This document shows, in pieces, positions 1-8,267 of a stretch of 64,000 nucleotides of DNA (the first letter of the stretch is position 1; each line of letters opens with the position of its first letter). Position numbers and translations under genes: made by a program. Source of the stretch: Candidatus Gastranaerophilales bacterium (GTDB taxonomy: Bacteria; Cyanobacteriota; Vampirovibrionia; Gastranaerophilales; Gastranaerophilaceae); assembly GCA_910587175.1 (NCBI GenBank), contig CAJULH010000001.1, forward strand, positions 1 to 64,000, written 5' to 3'. Under the pieces are notes generated by a model, which searched no databases, was not told the origin of the DNA, and saw only the letters and a list, made by a program, of their open reading frames with translations.

Positions 1-133
1 TCCCCTTAACTCTTTTTCCATAGAATTGATACTTATTAACTATTTCAAAAAGCTCAATACCTTTTGTACTTAATTTATCTAAATTATAATCTTTCTCTAT
101 TCCTTTATAGTATTCTAATTTTTCATCAATCAT
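1..133 (-). CDS. Unknown protein, 3' end cut off by the window edge
   Basis: An open frame runs from ATG at 133 to base 1 (44 codons), beginning MIDEKLEYYKGIEKDY and continuing in a Lys/Glu/Tyr-rich helical style. An AGAAAG Shine-Dalgarno-like stretch lies about 8 nt upstream of the ATG, which supports this start over the ATG at 140, whose frame stops after three codons. I do not recognise the family. It is divergent from the XRE regulator at 436, so the two could share a control region. The call rests only on an open frame and a plausible ribosome binding site. Confidence 0.4.
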   Translation of the reverse strand, partial: MIDEKLEYYKGIEKDYNLDKLSTKGIELFEIVNKYQFYGKRVKG

Positions 134-237
134 TTTTCATCTTTCTAATAAGGAAAAAGCAGGAATTTTATTTATACATCAAGATAAAACCTAAAAACCC
201 TGCTTTTAATATTGTCTGGAATTAAATTTTTTAAGAA

Positions 238-261
238 AAGGACTGTTAGAATACAGTCCTT
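238..261 (-). terminator. Hairpin with U-rich flank in the leader of the edge gene
   Basis: A 9-bp stem (AAGGACTGT at 238-246 and ACAGTCCTT at 253-261) with a 6-nt loop. Read on the minus strand it is followed by a T-rich run, like an intrinsic terminator. No gene ends here, so if the edge gene is transcribed from further right this would act as an attenuator-like element. A second, looser inverted repeat (154-163 with 199-207) follows. Function is inferred only. Confidence 0.3.
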
Positions 262-357
262 AAATGCTGAATTAAACTAACGTGGATTTTCCGCATTGCT
301 TTTTATATTATTAAGAAAATCAGCGTTTATCTTCATATCTTTATTATATAACAACAA

Positions 358-375
358 GTTATTTTTATCAATAAC
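358..375. promoter_or_regulatory. Possible operator palindrome upstream of the XRE gene
   Basis: GTTATT, six bases, then AATAAC form a perfect 6-bp inverted repeat about 60 nt before the XRE start codon. Self-regulating XRE repressors usually bind such sites. In AT-rich DNA a 6-bp palindrome is weak evidence. Confidence 0.25.
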
Positions 376-435
376 AAAATGTTAGTTACTACAAAAGGAC
401 ATTTTATTTAGCATTAATATATAAGGAATTTTGTA

Positions 436-774
436 GTGAAGAAAACAGATTTTACAGCAAGTTTAGGGAAAAGAATAGCGGAATTGAGAGTTGCAAGGAA
501 AATGTCTCAGGATAACCTTGCTGAAATATGCGAGATGACAACGCACGCAATTTCTTTAATTGAAACCGGCAACAGATTTCCAAGAATTGATACTTTAGAA
601 AAAATATCAAATGCATTCGGCGTTGAAGTATATGATTTGTTTGATTTTACCGAATGCGATATAAATCTTGAAGATATGCAAAACAGTATTGCAAAAATGA
701 GCGAAGTAATTAAAAACGATAAAGTAAAAACCATCGCTCTTTATAATTTTTTGAAAAATTTAATTAATATGTGA
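436..774 (+). CDS. XRE-family helix-turn-helix regulator
   Basis: A 112-residue DNA-binding protein. Residues about 9-66 form a Cro/C1-type HTH (LGKRIAELRVARKMSQDNLA, then the recognition helix around TTHAISLIETG and PRIDTLEKISNAFGV). The C-terminal ~40 residues are helical and may dimerise. GTG start; AAGGA lies 8 nt upstream and the only other nearby candidate, TTG at 431, is followed by a stop. It sits 95 nt upstream of the RES-domain gene in the same direction, so it may regulate that gene or act as its antitoxin. It lacks an obvious DUF2384 segment of classical Xre/RES antitoxins, so the pairing is an inference. Confidence 0.85.
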   Translation: MKKTDFTASLGKRIAELRVARKMSQDNLAEICEMTTHAISLIETGNRFPRIDTLEKISNAFGVEVYDLFDFTECDINLEDMQNSIAKMSEVIKNDKVKTIALYNFLKNLINM

Positions 775-869
775 AGAATTATTTTTTCTTTATATAGGGC
801 GCTATTTTAGTATTTAAGCAGGTTTTTAATTTAACAGAAAGGTATATTTATCTATTAAGGAAATGCATT

Positions 870-2069
870 ATGAGTTGGCTAAAAAATCATATGATAGAAA
901 TTGAAGATAGAGGGTTTGGTGACATAGGTAAATATATATGTGCCGATTGTGTTGAAGACGCTTTTTTGAAAAATTGGATTAAGGAGAATGCTGAATATAC
1001 TGATGAGTGTAGTTATTGTGGCGAGTGTCACGACATTGTTTGTATGGAAACCTTAATGGAAGAAGTTATAATGAAAGGCATACGACATTATTATAGTAAT
1101 GCCGAAGGCAATTTATACTGGGATAATGAAGATGATGAATTTTTCGGCACAACTTATGATATTCACGATATTATGTATGATTTTGAATGTGATATAAGTT
1201 CAAACCCTGAGGTTATAGAAGACATAAAAGAAGCAATAGGTTGTGATATCACATGGTGTAGAAGAAATCCATACTCTTCTACAGAAAGAGAAATATGTGA
1301 ATATTCTTGGAAACATTTTTCAGATTTAGTTAAATATGAAAATAGATATTTTTTCTTAAATGAAGATAGTGACGAAGATATGGAAATTTACTCGCCGCTG
1401 GATATACTGGATGCCATTGCGGATAAAGCAGATGGGCTTGGATTGATTAAAGCTCTACCTGTAAATACTGATTTTTATAGAGTTCGCATTTTTAAAGATA
1501 AAAAAGACTTAATTCTTGATGATGCAAATCTTGGGTCGCCACCAAAAGAAAGCGCTAATATTGACAGAATGAGTGCTTGCGGCATTTCTGTTTTTTATGC
1601 TTCGGATAAAATAGAAACTTCAATATTAGAAGCTTGCAATAAAGATTGTAGAGCCGATAAGGATATTATTGCGGTAGGGCATTTTAGAAATGTGCGTGAG
1701 TTAAAATATTTAGATCTGACAGCAATTTCTACGCTAGGATTTCCCAGTATTTTTGATTTGGATAAATATAAGGAAAGTGAAGATACGCTATTTTTTAAAA
1801 ATTTAAATACCAGCTTGACAAAACCAATTGAGGAGTTGACTGCTATAGAATATGTTCCAACGCAAATATTTGCAGAGTATTTTAGAAAAGTTAAAAACTT
1901 GGATGGAATAAAATACAATAGTTCAAAAGATAAAAATGGCATATGTTATGTTTTATTTTTTAATAATAAGCAGTGTATAAGCGATGCAAAGAAAACATTT
2001 TTAGGAAAAAGAAATAAGTGCGAATTGAAGTTAATCAATGCAAGGGTTTATTCTGGCAATGGTAATTAA
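870..2069 (+). CDS. RES-domain protein with zinc/HEPN-like N-terminus
   Basis: A 399-residue, two-part protein. The first ~190 residues hold a Cys cluster (CADC at 24-27, CSYCGEC at 47-53) and acidic helices, like the HEPN/RES N-terminal module. Residues about 200-385 match the RES domain: FYRVR near 202-206, LGSPP at 221-225, a GISVFYAS segment near 238-245 with a conserved downstream Glu (E254), and the late YVPTQIFAEYFR and DGIKYNSS blocks. RES proteins of the Xre/RES toxin-antitoxin type degrade NAD+; the N-terminal module is typical of stand-alone, possibly defence-related, versions. AAGGA precedes the ATG. Domain call is strong; biological role is inferred. Confidence 0.85.
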   Translation: MSWLKNHMIEIEDRGFGDIGKYICADCVEDAFLKNWIKENAEYTDECSYCGECHDIVCMETLMEEVIMKGIRHYYSNAEGNLYWDNEDDEFFGTTYDIHDIMYDFECDISSNPEVIEDIKEAIGCDITWCRRNPYSSTEREICEYSWKHFSDLVKYENRYFFLNEDSDEDMEIYSPLDILDAIADKADGLGLIKALPVNTDFYRVRIFKDKKDLILDDANLGSPPKESANIDRMSACGISVFYASDKIETSILEACNKDCRADKDIIAVGHFRNVRELKYLDLTAISTLGFPSIFDLDKYKESEDTLFFKNLNTSLTKPIEELTAIEYVPTQIFAEYFRKVKNLDGIKYNSSKDKNGICYVLFFNNKQCISDAKKTFLGKRNKCELKLINARVYSGNGN

Positions 2070-2453
2070 TAATTAATAATTAATAATATATTTATTTTAG
2101 TTATGGAGTTTTCCAAAATAATCAAAGTATCCGTAAAAAATAATCAAACTAAGTGTTCGTTTACAAATGCACAAAACGAAGGCAATGTATAAAACGAAGG
2201 CAATGCATAAAACAAATTTTTGCAATCTTCAACAATCACTGTTTTTCCAAAATAATCAAACTAAGTGTTTGTTTACATCTTCAAACAATCACTATTTTCC
2301 TTTGGGTCAAGGATTACTGCTTTTGCAAACATTGAAACAATTTTCTTTTTTATGTAATAACTTTGGACATTTTATTTTCGTGCCTTATAAATACAGCTTT
2401 TACAATTATATATTCCGGCTATATTAAAAATAAACCTTGGTTGTTGTCCTTAT
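2070..2453. repeat. Non-coding stretch with short direct repeats
   Basis: No convincing gene lies in these 384 bases. It opens with a tandem AATTAATA run (about 2065-2090). A 25-bp unit starting TAATCAAACTAAGTGTT occurs at 2141-2165 and, with one change, at 2253-2277. An 18-bp unit starting AAAACGAAGGCAATG is tandemly duplicated at 2173-2208. A TCTTCAACAATCACT-like unit occurs at 2227-2247 and 2279-2300. Short open frames here consist of repeat translations. It resembles decayed or slippage-expanded intergenic DNA. Confidence 0.6.
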
Positions 2454-3302
2454 TTACCGAAATAAAATTATTTTGGATACAAATCTCTTCAGCCTTACGA
2501 AAAACGGAACTATTCTTCTTGAAACAATCTTTTTTTGTATTGTTTTACCTTTGTGTGCTTCAGCAAGTTTTATTAATTTTTCTTTCTTTGCCGTCAACAA
2601 AAAAGGATAGCAGTACGAATCAATGGTTTTACCGTGTTCTGCCTCGTCTATTCTAAACGTATTTATGCAGGTATTTTTAATTAGTTCGTATTGCCTGTTA
2701 TCAGCGTCAGATTTTCCAGGAAAGAAATAAAATATTCTCTCATCCGGAAATTTGGAACCTGAAATCAAACTTATAAGTGAAAAATATTTCCCATCATCCT
2801 TATGTTGAAAAATTAAAGGATTTTCATTACTTATTTTATCCATAATGTCAAACTGCCCCGAAAAACTGAATATTTTCTCTGCATTCATTTTTACACCACA
2901 AAGAACTGCCATATATCCGCCTGCAGAATTTCCGCATACGCTCACTTTATATCCTTTTGTTTCTTTGCATAAAAATTCAATAACCTTATCCCGGGTGTTA
3001 ATTTCAGTGTTAATACCGTCAATATACCATTGTTTGTAAATATCCCGCACAAAAATAATAAGTTTATAATATTTTCTTATTTTCTTGTTTTTTGCAATAT
3101 TTTCCCATTCGTATCTGTCACTGTTTAAGATAACATTTTCAAAAACTTCTTTTGTATTTGGAAAATAAAGACCATTCCCGGAGAAGAATACTATTGCATT
3201 ATTTGTCCTTGCTGAAGTTTCCACAATCCGGTAATTTAAAGCTTTGTACGCCTGTCTGATAATTTCATTACTATTTTGGAGAAATTTTTCTTCTTTTTCC
3301 AT
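2454..3302 (-). CDS. Alpha/beta-hydrolase-fold protein
   Basis: A 282-residue soluble protein. A nucleophile elbow, GNSAGGY with Ser126, follows a beta strand (YKVSVCG). SGNG at 41-44 may give the oxyanion region, an Asp in GKSDAD (about 200) and His223 in EAEHGKT are in the right order for a Ser-Asp-His triad. That makes an esterase or lipase-like hydrolase likely, but the substrate cannot be told. The C-terminus (last ~35 residues) is very basic and hydrophobic (RRIVPFFVRLKRF), perhaps a membrane-contact tail. It is divergent from lptC with about 155 bp between starts. I see no clear ribosome binding site before the ATG. Confidence 0.65.
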   Translation of the reverse strand: MEKEEKFLQNSNEIIRQAYKALNYRIVETSARTNNAIVFFSGNGLYFPNTKEVFENVILNSDRYEWENIAKNKKIRKYYKLIIFVRDIYKQWYIDGINTEINTRDKVIEFLCKETKGYKVSVCGNSAGGYMAVLCGVKMNAEKIFSFSGQFDIMDKISNENPLIFQHKDDGKYFSLISLISGSKFPDERIFYFFPGKSDADNRQYELIKNTCINTFRIDEAEHGKTIDSYCYPFLLTAKKEKLIKLAEAHKGKTIQKKIVSRRIVPFFVRLKRFVSKIILFR

Positions 3303-3458
3303 CTTTTTAATCCGTTTTTCAAAATTATACTATTGAAATCTTTTTACCGTATTGCTGTAACATATTTTCACACTATATAAATACAAACGGGTGTTCATGC
3401 TAAAATTAGTTTTAATATTTCACAACAAGAAAAACAAAAGTGATATAAAAATAAAAAC

Positions 3459-4079
3459 ATGCTAAGCAAGAAAAAAATATATACTGCAGTATTTTTAACG
3501 GTTTTTGGCATATGTCTTTTTGGTTTTATATGGTCATGGATAGTAACAAAAGACATACGTTCAAATGCTGTTTCAGACGATGTCAAATCAAGAAAAGTAA
3601 CTGTCGGAAATCTTATTTTGACAGAGACAAAAGATGAAAAAGTATACTGGGAACTTTATGCTAAAAAAGGAAGTTACGACAGCGCAACAGGGCTTGTTGT
3701 CCTGGAGGATGCAACAGGAAACTTTTACAATAAAGAAAATGAAGTAGTATTGAGCATTGAATCAAACAAAGGCACATATAAAGAGGATGAAAGAATAATC
3801 ACCCTTGAAGGAGATACTTTCATAGTAGCAAAAGAGGGGTATTCGATAAAAGCTGACAAAATAGTGTGGAAAGGCAGAGATGAGGATATTATAGCGGAAG
3901 GAAATATAATAGTCCAAAGCAAAGACCAATTTGAAGCCACCAGCGAAAAAGCAATTTTCAACTATGATTTTACAAAATTCCGGATTGAAGGCAATTGCAA
4001 ATCCTCTGTTTATGAGCCGTACAAAGAAGGAGAAGGCAAAAAATCTTCATTTAATTTAAGCTTGGGAGCAAAAAAATAA
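3459..4079 (+). CDS. lptC: LptC-like LPS export protein
   Basis: A 206-residue protein with one N-terminal membrane anchor (about residues 8-29) and a periplasmic beta-jellyroll-like part with alternating strands (for example GNLILTETKDEKVYWELYAK, then LEDATGNFYNKENEV). This matches LptC, which links the inner-membrane LptBFG complex to LptA in the LPS bridge. Its stop codon overlaps the ATG of the LptA-like gene by one base (TAATG), so the two are translationally coupled. Sequence identity in this family is low, so the name rests on architecture and neighbours. Confidence 0.75.
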   Translation: MLSKKKIYTAVFLTVFGICLFGFIWSWIVTKDIRSNAVSDDVKSRKVTVGNLILTETKDEKVYWELYAKKGSYDSATGLVVLEDATGNFYNKENEVVLSIESNKGTYKEDERIITLEGDTFIVAKEGYSIKADKIVWKGRDEDIIAEGNIIVQSKDQFEATSEKAIFNYDFTKFRIEGNCKSSVYEPYKEGEGKKSSFNLSLGAKK

Positions 4080-5056
4080 TGAATTTAAAGAAAAAACTAT
4101 GGGTATCTTTCATAATAATGTCATTTTCATTTGCAGCAGCACATGCAGCAGGTGTGGTGATTGAAGCTGCAAAACAGCAGATAAATGTGGATAAAAATAA
4201 AGGTTTCTTTTCAGGTGATGTAAAAGTAACCGTAGGGGATGTGGTTGTAAAAAGCCCGAGGGCAGAGCTTGATTTAGAACCAAAGTCTAAAAAACCTTCT
4301 CTTGCCGTATTTTTCGATAATCCATACGCTTTTCAAAACAAAGACAATAAAAAACACGAAATTAAAGCAAACATTATGAAGGTATCATTGATAAACAAAA
4401 CCCTTCGTGCAGAAGGGAACACCCAATCTATTATGATGAAAGACCGTCAGCCTCTGGTAGTTATAAATTCAGATTCACAGGAATACAACACAACAACAAA
4501 AGTTATGAGAGCAGATGGCTCTGTAATTGTGCACTACCAGGATGTTGAAACGTTCTCTGATTCCGCAAGTGCCATTATAGACAAAGGAGGAGAAATTCAA
4601 AATCTGAAACTCTCAGGAAACGTTGTTATGAAAGAAAAAACCAACGTTTTAAAAGGAAATAAATTTGAATACAAACCCGAAAAACAGGAATATCAAATGT
4701 CCGGAAATACAAGTACCGATGTAACATTTGATGATGGTTCAAGATTATATGTTACAGCAAGATTTCAACAGTATAATAAAAATGCAAATAATATAATAGC
4801 CGGCGGCAATGTAAAAATTAAATATAAAGACTACACCGCTGTCGGTCCAAAAGCCCAGGTATTCATAGACTCCGCCACACAAAAACCAAACAAGGTTGTA
4901 TTCACAGGAAGGTCTAAAATTACCCAGAATGCAAGTACGGTAGAGGCTGATGTTATAACAATGACTATGAATCCAAAAGAATTTAATGCCACAGGAAATG
5001 TAAAGACAAGCATTTCAGGCTCAGACGACAATGAAGATATGGAGATAATGCCCTAA
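4079..5056 (+). CDS. lptA: LptA/OstA-like periplasmic LPS transport protein
   Basis: A 325-residue secreted protein. The first ~23 residues form a signal peptide (lysine-rich, then a hydrophobic stretch, cleavage likely after AHA). The rest is a repeated beta-strand fold of OstA type, for example GFFSGDVKVTVGDVVVKSPRAEL, VMRADGSVIVHYQDV and FNATGNVKTSISG. At 325 residues it is longer than E. coli LptA (about 185), suggesting two OstA units in tandem. It lies between lptC and lpxI, which fits LPS transport across the periplasm. Confidence 0.75.
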   Translation: MNLKKKLWVSFIIMSFSFAAAHAAGVVIEAAKQQINVDKNKGFFSGDVKVTVGDVVVKSPRAELDLEPKSKKPSLAVFFDNPYAFQNKDNKKHEIKANIMKVSLINKTLRAEGNTQSIMMKDRQPLVVINSDSQEYNTTTKVMRADGSVIVHYQDVETFSDSASAIIDKGGEIQNLKLSGNVVMKEKTNVLKGNKFEYKPEKQEYQMSGNTSTDVTFDDGSRLYVTARFQQYNKNANNIIAGGNVKIKYKDYTAVGPKAQVFIDSATQKPNKVVFTGRSKITQNASTVEADVITMTMNPKEFNATGNVKTSISGSDDNEDMEIMP

Positions 5057-5057
5057 G

Positions 5058-5876
5058 ATGAGTATTACACTTGAAAATAAACAGTGCCTTATGGCAGGAG
5101 ACGGAATGCTGCCTGTTAAAATGGCTCAGGCGGCAAAAGAAAACGGTTTTGATGTGGTTGCAATCTCGCTTTCAGGAGACAATTACAAAGACCTTACAAA
5201 GTACTGTTCAAAAGTCCTGTCCTTTGGTTTTGGTCAGGCAGACAGCATAAGACAGGCTCTCATTGATGAAAACATAAAACAGCTTACCTTCCTTGGCAAG
5301 GTTTCAAAAACTATGCTTTTAAAAAGACCAAAGCTTGAGCCTATGGCGATAGAATTTTTAAAGGAAGCGCCAAAATTGAACGATGACGCCATTATGCTAA
5401 AAATCGTTTCTTTAATGGAAGATATCGGCATCACAATTTTGGATCAGACTATCTTTATAAAAAGTCTTATGGTGCAAAAAGGCATTATGACAAAAACCCA
5501 GCCCACAGAAACCCAGATGCAGGATGTTGAATACGGCTATAAAATTGCAAAAGAGATGGGAAACCTTGATATCGGGCAATCTGTTGTTATGAAAAACAAG
5601 ATGATAATGGCAGTAGAAGCAATTGAAGGCACAGACAAATGCATTAAAAGAGGTGCAAAACTTGCACGTCACGGCGGAGCTGTTGTGGTAAAGGTTGCAA
5701 AACCAAATCAGGACAAACGTTTTGATATTCCGACCGTTGGGCTTAAAACCTTAAGGGTAATGAAACATTACGGTGCATCAGTTTTAGCCCTTGAAGCAGG
5801 AGAGACCATCATAGTAAACCAGGAAGCTATGGTAAAATACGCAGACAAAAATAATATGGTAATACTTGCAGTATAG
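5058..5876 (+). CDS. lpxI: UDP-2,3-diacylglucosamine pyrophosphatase LpxI
   Basis: A 272-residue protein of the LpxI (former DUF1009) family. It cleaves UDP-2,3-diacylglucosamine to lipid X, the step done by LpxH in E. coli. Recognisable features are the N-terminal domain with LMAGDGMLPVKMAQAAKENG and the C-terminal catalytic domain with DIGQSVVMKNKMIMAVEAIEGTD, GGAVVVKVAKPNQDKRFDIP and TVGLKTL. It starts one base after lptA ends, and lpxB follows about 110 bp later, so the order matches consecutive lipid A steps. Confidence 0.92.
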   Translation: MSITLENKQCLMAGDGMLPVKMAQAAKENGFDVVAISLSGDNYKDLTKYCSKVLSFGFGQADSIRQALIDENIKQLTFLGKVSKTMLLKRPKLEPMAIEFLKEAPKLNDDAIMLKIVSLMEDIGITILDQTIFIKSLMVQKGIMTKTQPTETQMQDVEYGYKIAKEMGNLDIGQSVVMKNKMIMAVEAIEGTDKCIKRGAKLARHGGAVVVKVAKPNQDKRFDIPTVGLKTLRVMKHYGASVLALEAGETIIVNQEAMVKYADKNNMVILAV

Positions 5877-5987
5877 AATTTTTAGAGCGCAGGCTTTTTT
5901 AGTTAGGGAGTATTTCAGCCTTATAAAGCCAAAACAGCGAACACAAAGGTTTTTAAACAAGCCTTTCGACAAAATGAGGAAGTTAAT

Positions 5988-7103
5988 TTGAAAAAGGTCT
6001 TTATAATAACAGGAGAAGTTTCAGGAGACAAGCACGCAAGCGGAGTTGTGCGTGAACTTTTGCAGCTGAATTCCGATATTCAAATTGAAGCTGTCGGCGG
6101 CGAAAACCTTCAAAAAGCAGGGGTGAAACTTTTCCACAACCACGATAAAATGGGCGCTGTGGGGCTTACACCTTCTGTTATATTAAATCATTTTTTCCTT
6201 GGGTTAAAGATTGTAAACTATCTAAAAAACACCTTTAAGCCTGATTTAGTGCTCCTTGTGGACTACGGCGCTTTTAACCTTTCTGTTTCAAAACACCTGA
6301 AAAAAGCCGGAATTAAAACCTTTTATTTCATTCCGCCCCAAATCTGGGCATCAAGGAAGTGGCGCCTGAAAACAATGAAAAAGAATATTGACAAAGTTTT
6401 AACCATCTTCCCGTTCGAAGGAAAAATGTACGATGAAGCAGGAATTAAAAACACATACGTCGGGCACCCGCTTGTAAAAGAGCTGCCGTCTCCTGCAGAC
6501 AAATCCGAATTTTTCAAAAGACACAATCTTAATCCAAATAAAAAACTTGTTTCCGTATTTCCGGGCTCCAGAATGTTTGAAATCCGGTTCCTTTTTAATA
6601 TTTTTCAGCGTGCCGCAAAAATAATTGAAAAGAAAAGAAATGATGTACAATTTGTAGTATCGTATGCTGCAAATCTGCCTGACAATGCCTTTAAGACAGA
6701 TTTAAAAACAATAAAGGGCGAAAACCACGCACTTTTATCGGTTTCAGATGCTCTTATCTTAGCCTCAGGCACCGTTGCACTTGAAGCAGCGCTATATAAA
6801 ACGCCTATGATTATTGCATACAAAGGACCGCTCTTTTTCTATCTTGTATATCTTCTTGTGCGGTCTATTAAAAAAGCCTGCCTTGTAAATATTATTACGG
6901 GAAAAGACATTGTGCCTGAATTTTTAATGTTTGATGCAAAGGCAGAAAAAATTGCAGAAAAAATAATCAGCATCCTTGACAGCGAAAAAGAAAAAATGCT
7001 GCAATTGAGCGGTTTTAGGGAAACAGAAGAGCTTCTGTCACAAAAACACTGCGTAGAAGAGGCTGCAAAAATAATTAATGAAGAACTAATAAAAGAAGGA
7101 TAG
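5988..7103 (+). CDS. lpxB: Lipid-A-disaccharide synthase LpxB
   Basis: A 371-residue GT19 glycosyltransferase that joins lipid X to UDP-2,3-diacylglucosamine. Hallmarks are the N-terminal ITGEVSGDKHASGVV, the membrane-facing KAGIKTFYFIPPQIWASR segment, VFPGSRMFEIRFL and the sugar-nucleotide-binding SGTVALEAALYKTPMIIAYK block. TTG start: GAGGA lies about 8 nt upstream, and the ATG at 5974 runs into a stop after five codons. Length matches the family. The next gene follows after 5 nt. Confidence 0.95.
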   Translation: MKKVFIITGEVSGDKHASGVVRELLQLNSDIQIEAVGGENLQKAGVKLFHNHDKMGAVGLTPSVILNHFFLGLKIVNYLKNTFKPDLVLLVDYGAFNLSVSKHLKKAGIKTFYFIPPQIWASRKWRLKTMKKNIDKVLTIFPFEGKMYDEAGIKNTYVGHPLVKELPSPADKSEFFKRHNLNPNKKLVSVFPGSRMFEIRFLFNIFQRAAKIIEKKRNDVQFVVSYAANLPDNAFKTDLKTIKGENHALLSVSDALILASGTVALEAALYKTPMIIAYKGPLFFYLVYLLVRSIKKACLVNIITGKDIVPEFLMFDAKAEKIAEKIISILDSEKEKMLQLSGFRETEELLSQKHCVEEAAKIINEELIKEG

Positions 7104-7108
7104 AAAAA

Positions 7109-7690
7109 ATGGCAAATATCATCACACTTTCAAGAATATTCCTTGCATTCATTGCAATGGGGCTTTTATTTGCAGGAAACAAATTTGCCCCGATTTCGCT
7201 TGTTTTAACCATTTTTGTTATGTGGTTTGACGGGTTGGACGGATACATTGCAAGAAAATTTAATGAAACATCAAAACTTGGTGCAGTTTTAGATATTATG
7301 GGCGACAGGATTGTTGAAAACCTTTATTGGATTTGTTTTTCGGCACTTGGCTGGATAAGCCCTGTTATTCCTGTTATTGTCCTGACCCGTGGTATAATTA
7401 CAGACTCCCTAAGGTCTTTGGCTCTTGAAAAAGGATTCACACCCTTCGGCGAAAAGACTATGATGCAGGGCAAAATTGCTAAATTCATTGTGGCATCAAA
7501 CTTTTCAAGGTTCACATACGCCGTATGCAAGGCTCTTGCTTTTCTGCTTTTAATTGCGGGTCATTTCAACAGCCAATATGACCACAGTCTCTATATTGCA
7601 GGTTTAATATGCACGTATATTGCAGTCATATTCTGTGTTTTAAGGGGTTTACCCGTAATATTTGAGTCAAAAAGATTTTTAAAAGATTAA
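7109..7690 (+). CDS. CDP-alcohol phosphatidyltransferase (PgsA-like)
   Basis: A 193-residue multi-pass membrane enzyme. The CDP-alcohol transferase signature is complete: Asp41, then DGYIAR with Asp44, Gly45, Ala48 and Arg49, Gly58, Asp62 and Asp66. These residues bind the CDP-lipid and metal. Such enzymes make phosphatidylglycerophosphate, phosphatidylserine or cardiolipin; the sequence alone does not decide the acceptor, though PgsA-like glycerol-3-phosphate transfer is most likely. It lies 5 nt after lpxB and shares its operon. Confidence 0.88.
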   Translation: MANIITLSRIFLAFIAMGLLFAGNKFAPISLVLTIFVMWFDGLDGYIARKFNETSKLGAVLDIMGDRIVENLYWICFSALGWISPVIPVIVLTRGIITDSLRSLALEKGFTPFGEKTMMQGKIAKFIVASNFSRFTYAVCKALAFLLLIAGHFNSQYDHSLYIAGLICTYIAVIFCVLRGLPVIFESKRFLKD

Positions 7691-7726
7691 TAGAAAAATG
7701 CCACCGGAGCACGGAGCACATAATAA

Positions 7727-8221
7727 ATGAACACAAAAGACGGCAGCAAATATTTAAATATTGTGATGTTTGAACCGGAAATTCCGCAAAATACAGGAAA
7801 TGTAGCGAGACTCTGCGCCTGCACTAATGCGAAATTATACCTGATTGGCAGGCTTGGCTTTTCAATGAGCGATAAATACCTAAAAAGGAGCGGGCTTGAT
7901 TATTGGGATAAGCTTGAAATTGAACATATAATCGATTTTGAAGAATTTGAAAATATGTTCCCTGAAATTGACAACCGCTGCAGATTTCACCTTTTTACCA
8001 CAAAAACCGACAAGCTTTATACAGATGTTCAATACAAAGAAGGAGATTTTTTAATCTTTGGACCGGAAACAAGGGGGTTGCCTGAAACCATACTTCAAAA
8101 ATATAATAAAAACTGCACCACAATCCCAATGAATAAAATGACACGCAGTTTAAATTTATCAAACAGCATTGCAATAGGCGTATACGAAGCTATAAGGCAG
8201 TTTGGCGGCATAAAAGAATAA
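7727..8221 (+). CDS. trmL: tRNA (cytidine/uridine-34) 2'-O-methyltransferase TrmL
   Basis: A 164-residue SPOUT methyltransferase. The N-terminal EPEIPQNTGNVARLCACTNA, the LGFSMSDKYLKRSGLDYWDKL segment and the knot motifs FGPETRGLPE and IPMNKMTRSLNLSNSIAIGVYEA are those of TrmL, which methylates the wobble base of tRNA-Leu. Length fits the family exactly. It follows the phosphatidyltransferase by 36 nt and precedes nnrD, so it is likely co-transcribed. Confidence 0.93.
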   Translation: MNTKDGSKYLNIVMFEPEIPQNTGNVARLCACTNAKLYLIGRLGFSMSDKYLKRSGLDYWDKLEIEHIIDFEEFENMFPEIDNRCRFHLFTTKTDKLYTDVQYKEGDFLIFGPETRGLPETILQKYNKNCTTIPMNKMTRSLNLSNSIAIGVYEAIRQFGGIKE

Positions 8222-8267
8222 TTTATTTTAAACCCGCAGGCAAAGATGGTATTTTGGAGAAAAAATT

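Noticed and set aside
154..207. Inverted repeat AAAAAGCAGG/CCTGCTTTT as a terminator
   Set aside because: The loop is 35 nt, too long for an intrinsic terminator; it lies upstream of the edge gene's coding region on the minus strand.
2141..2300. Direct repeats that could suggest a CRISPR array
   Set aside because: Units are of different lengths and spacing, only two copies each, and no cas genes are near.
2153..2656. Three overlapping small plus-strand ORFs
   Set aside because: They consist of translated direct repeats and run into the antisense of the hydrolase gene; no ribosome binding site or protein-like composition.
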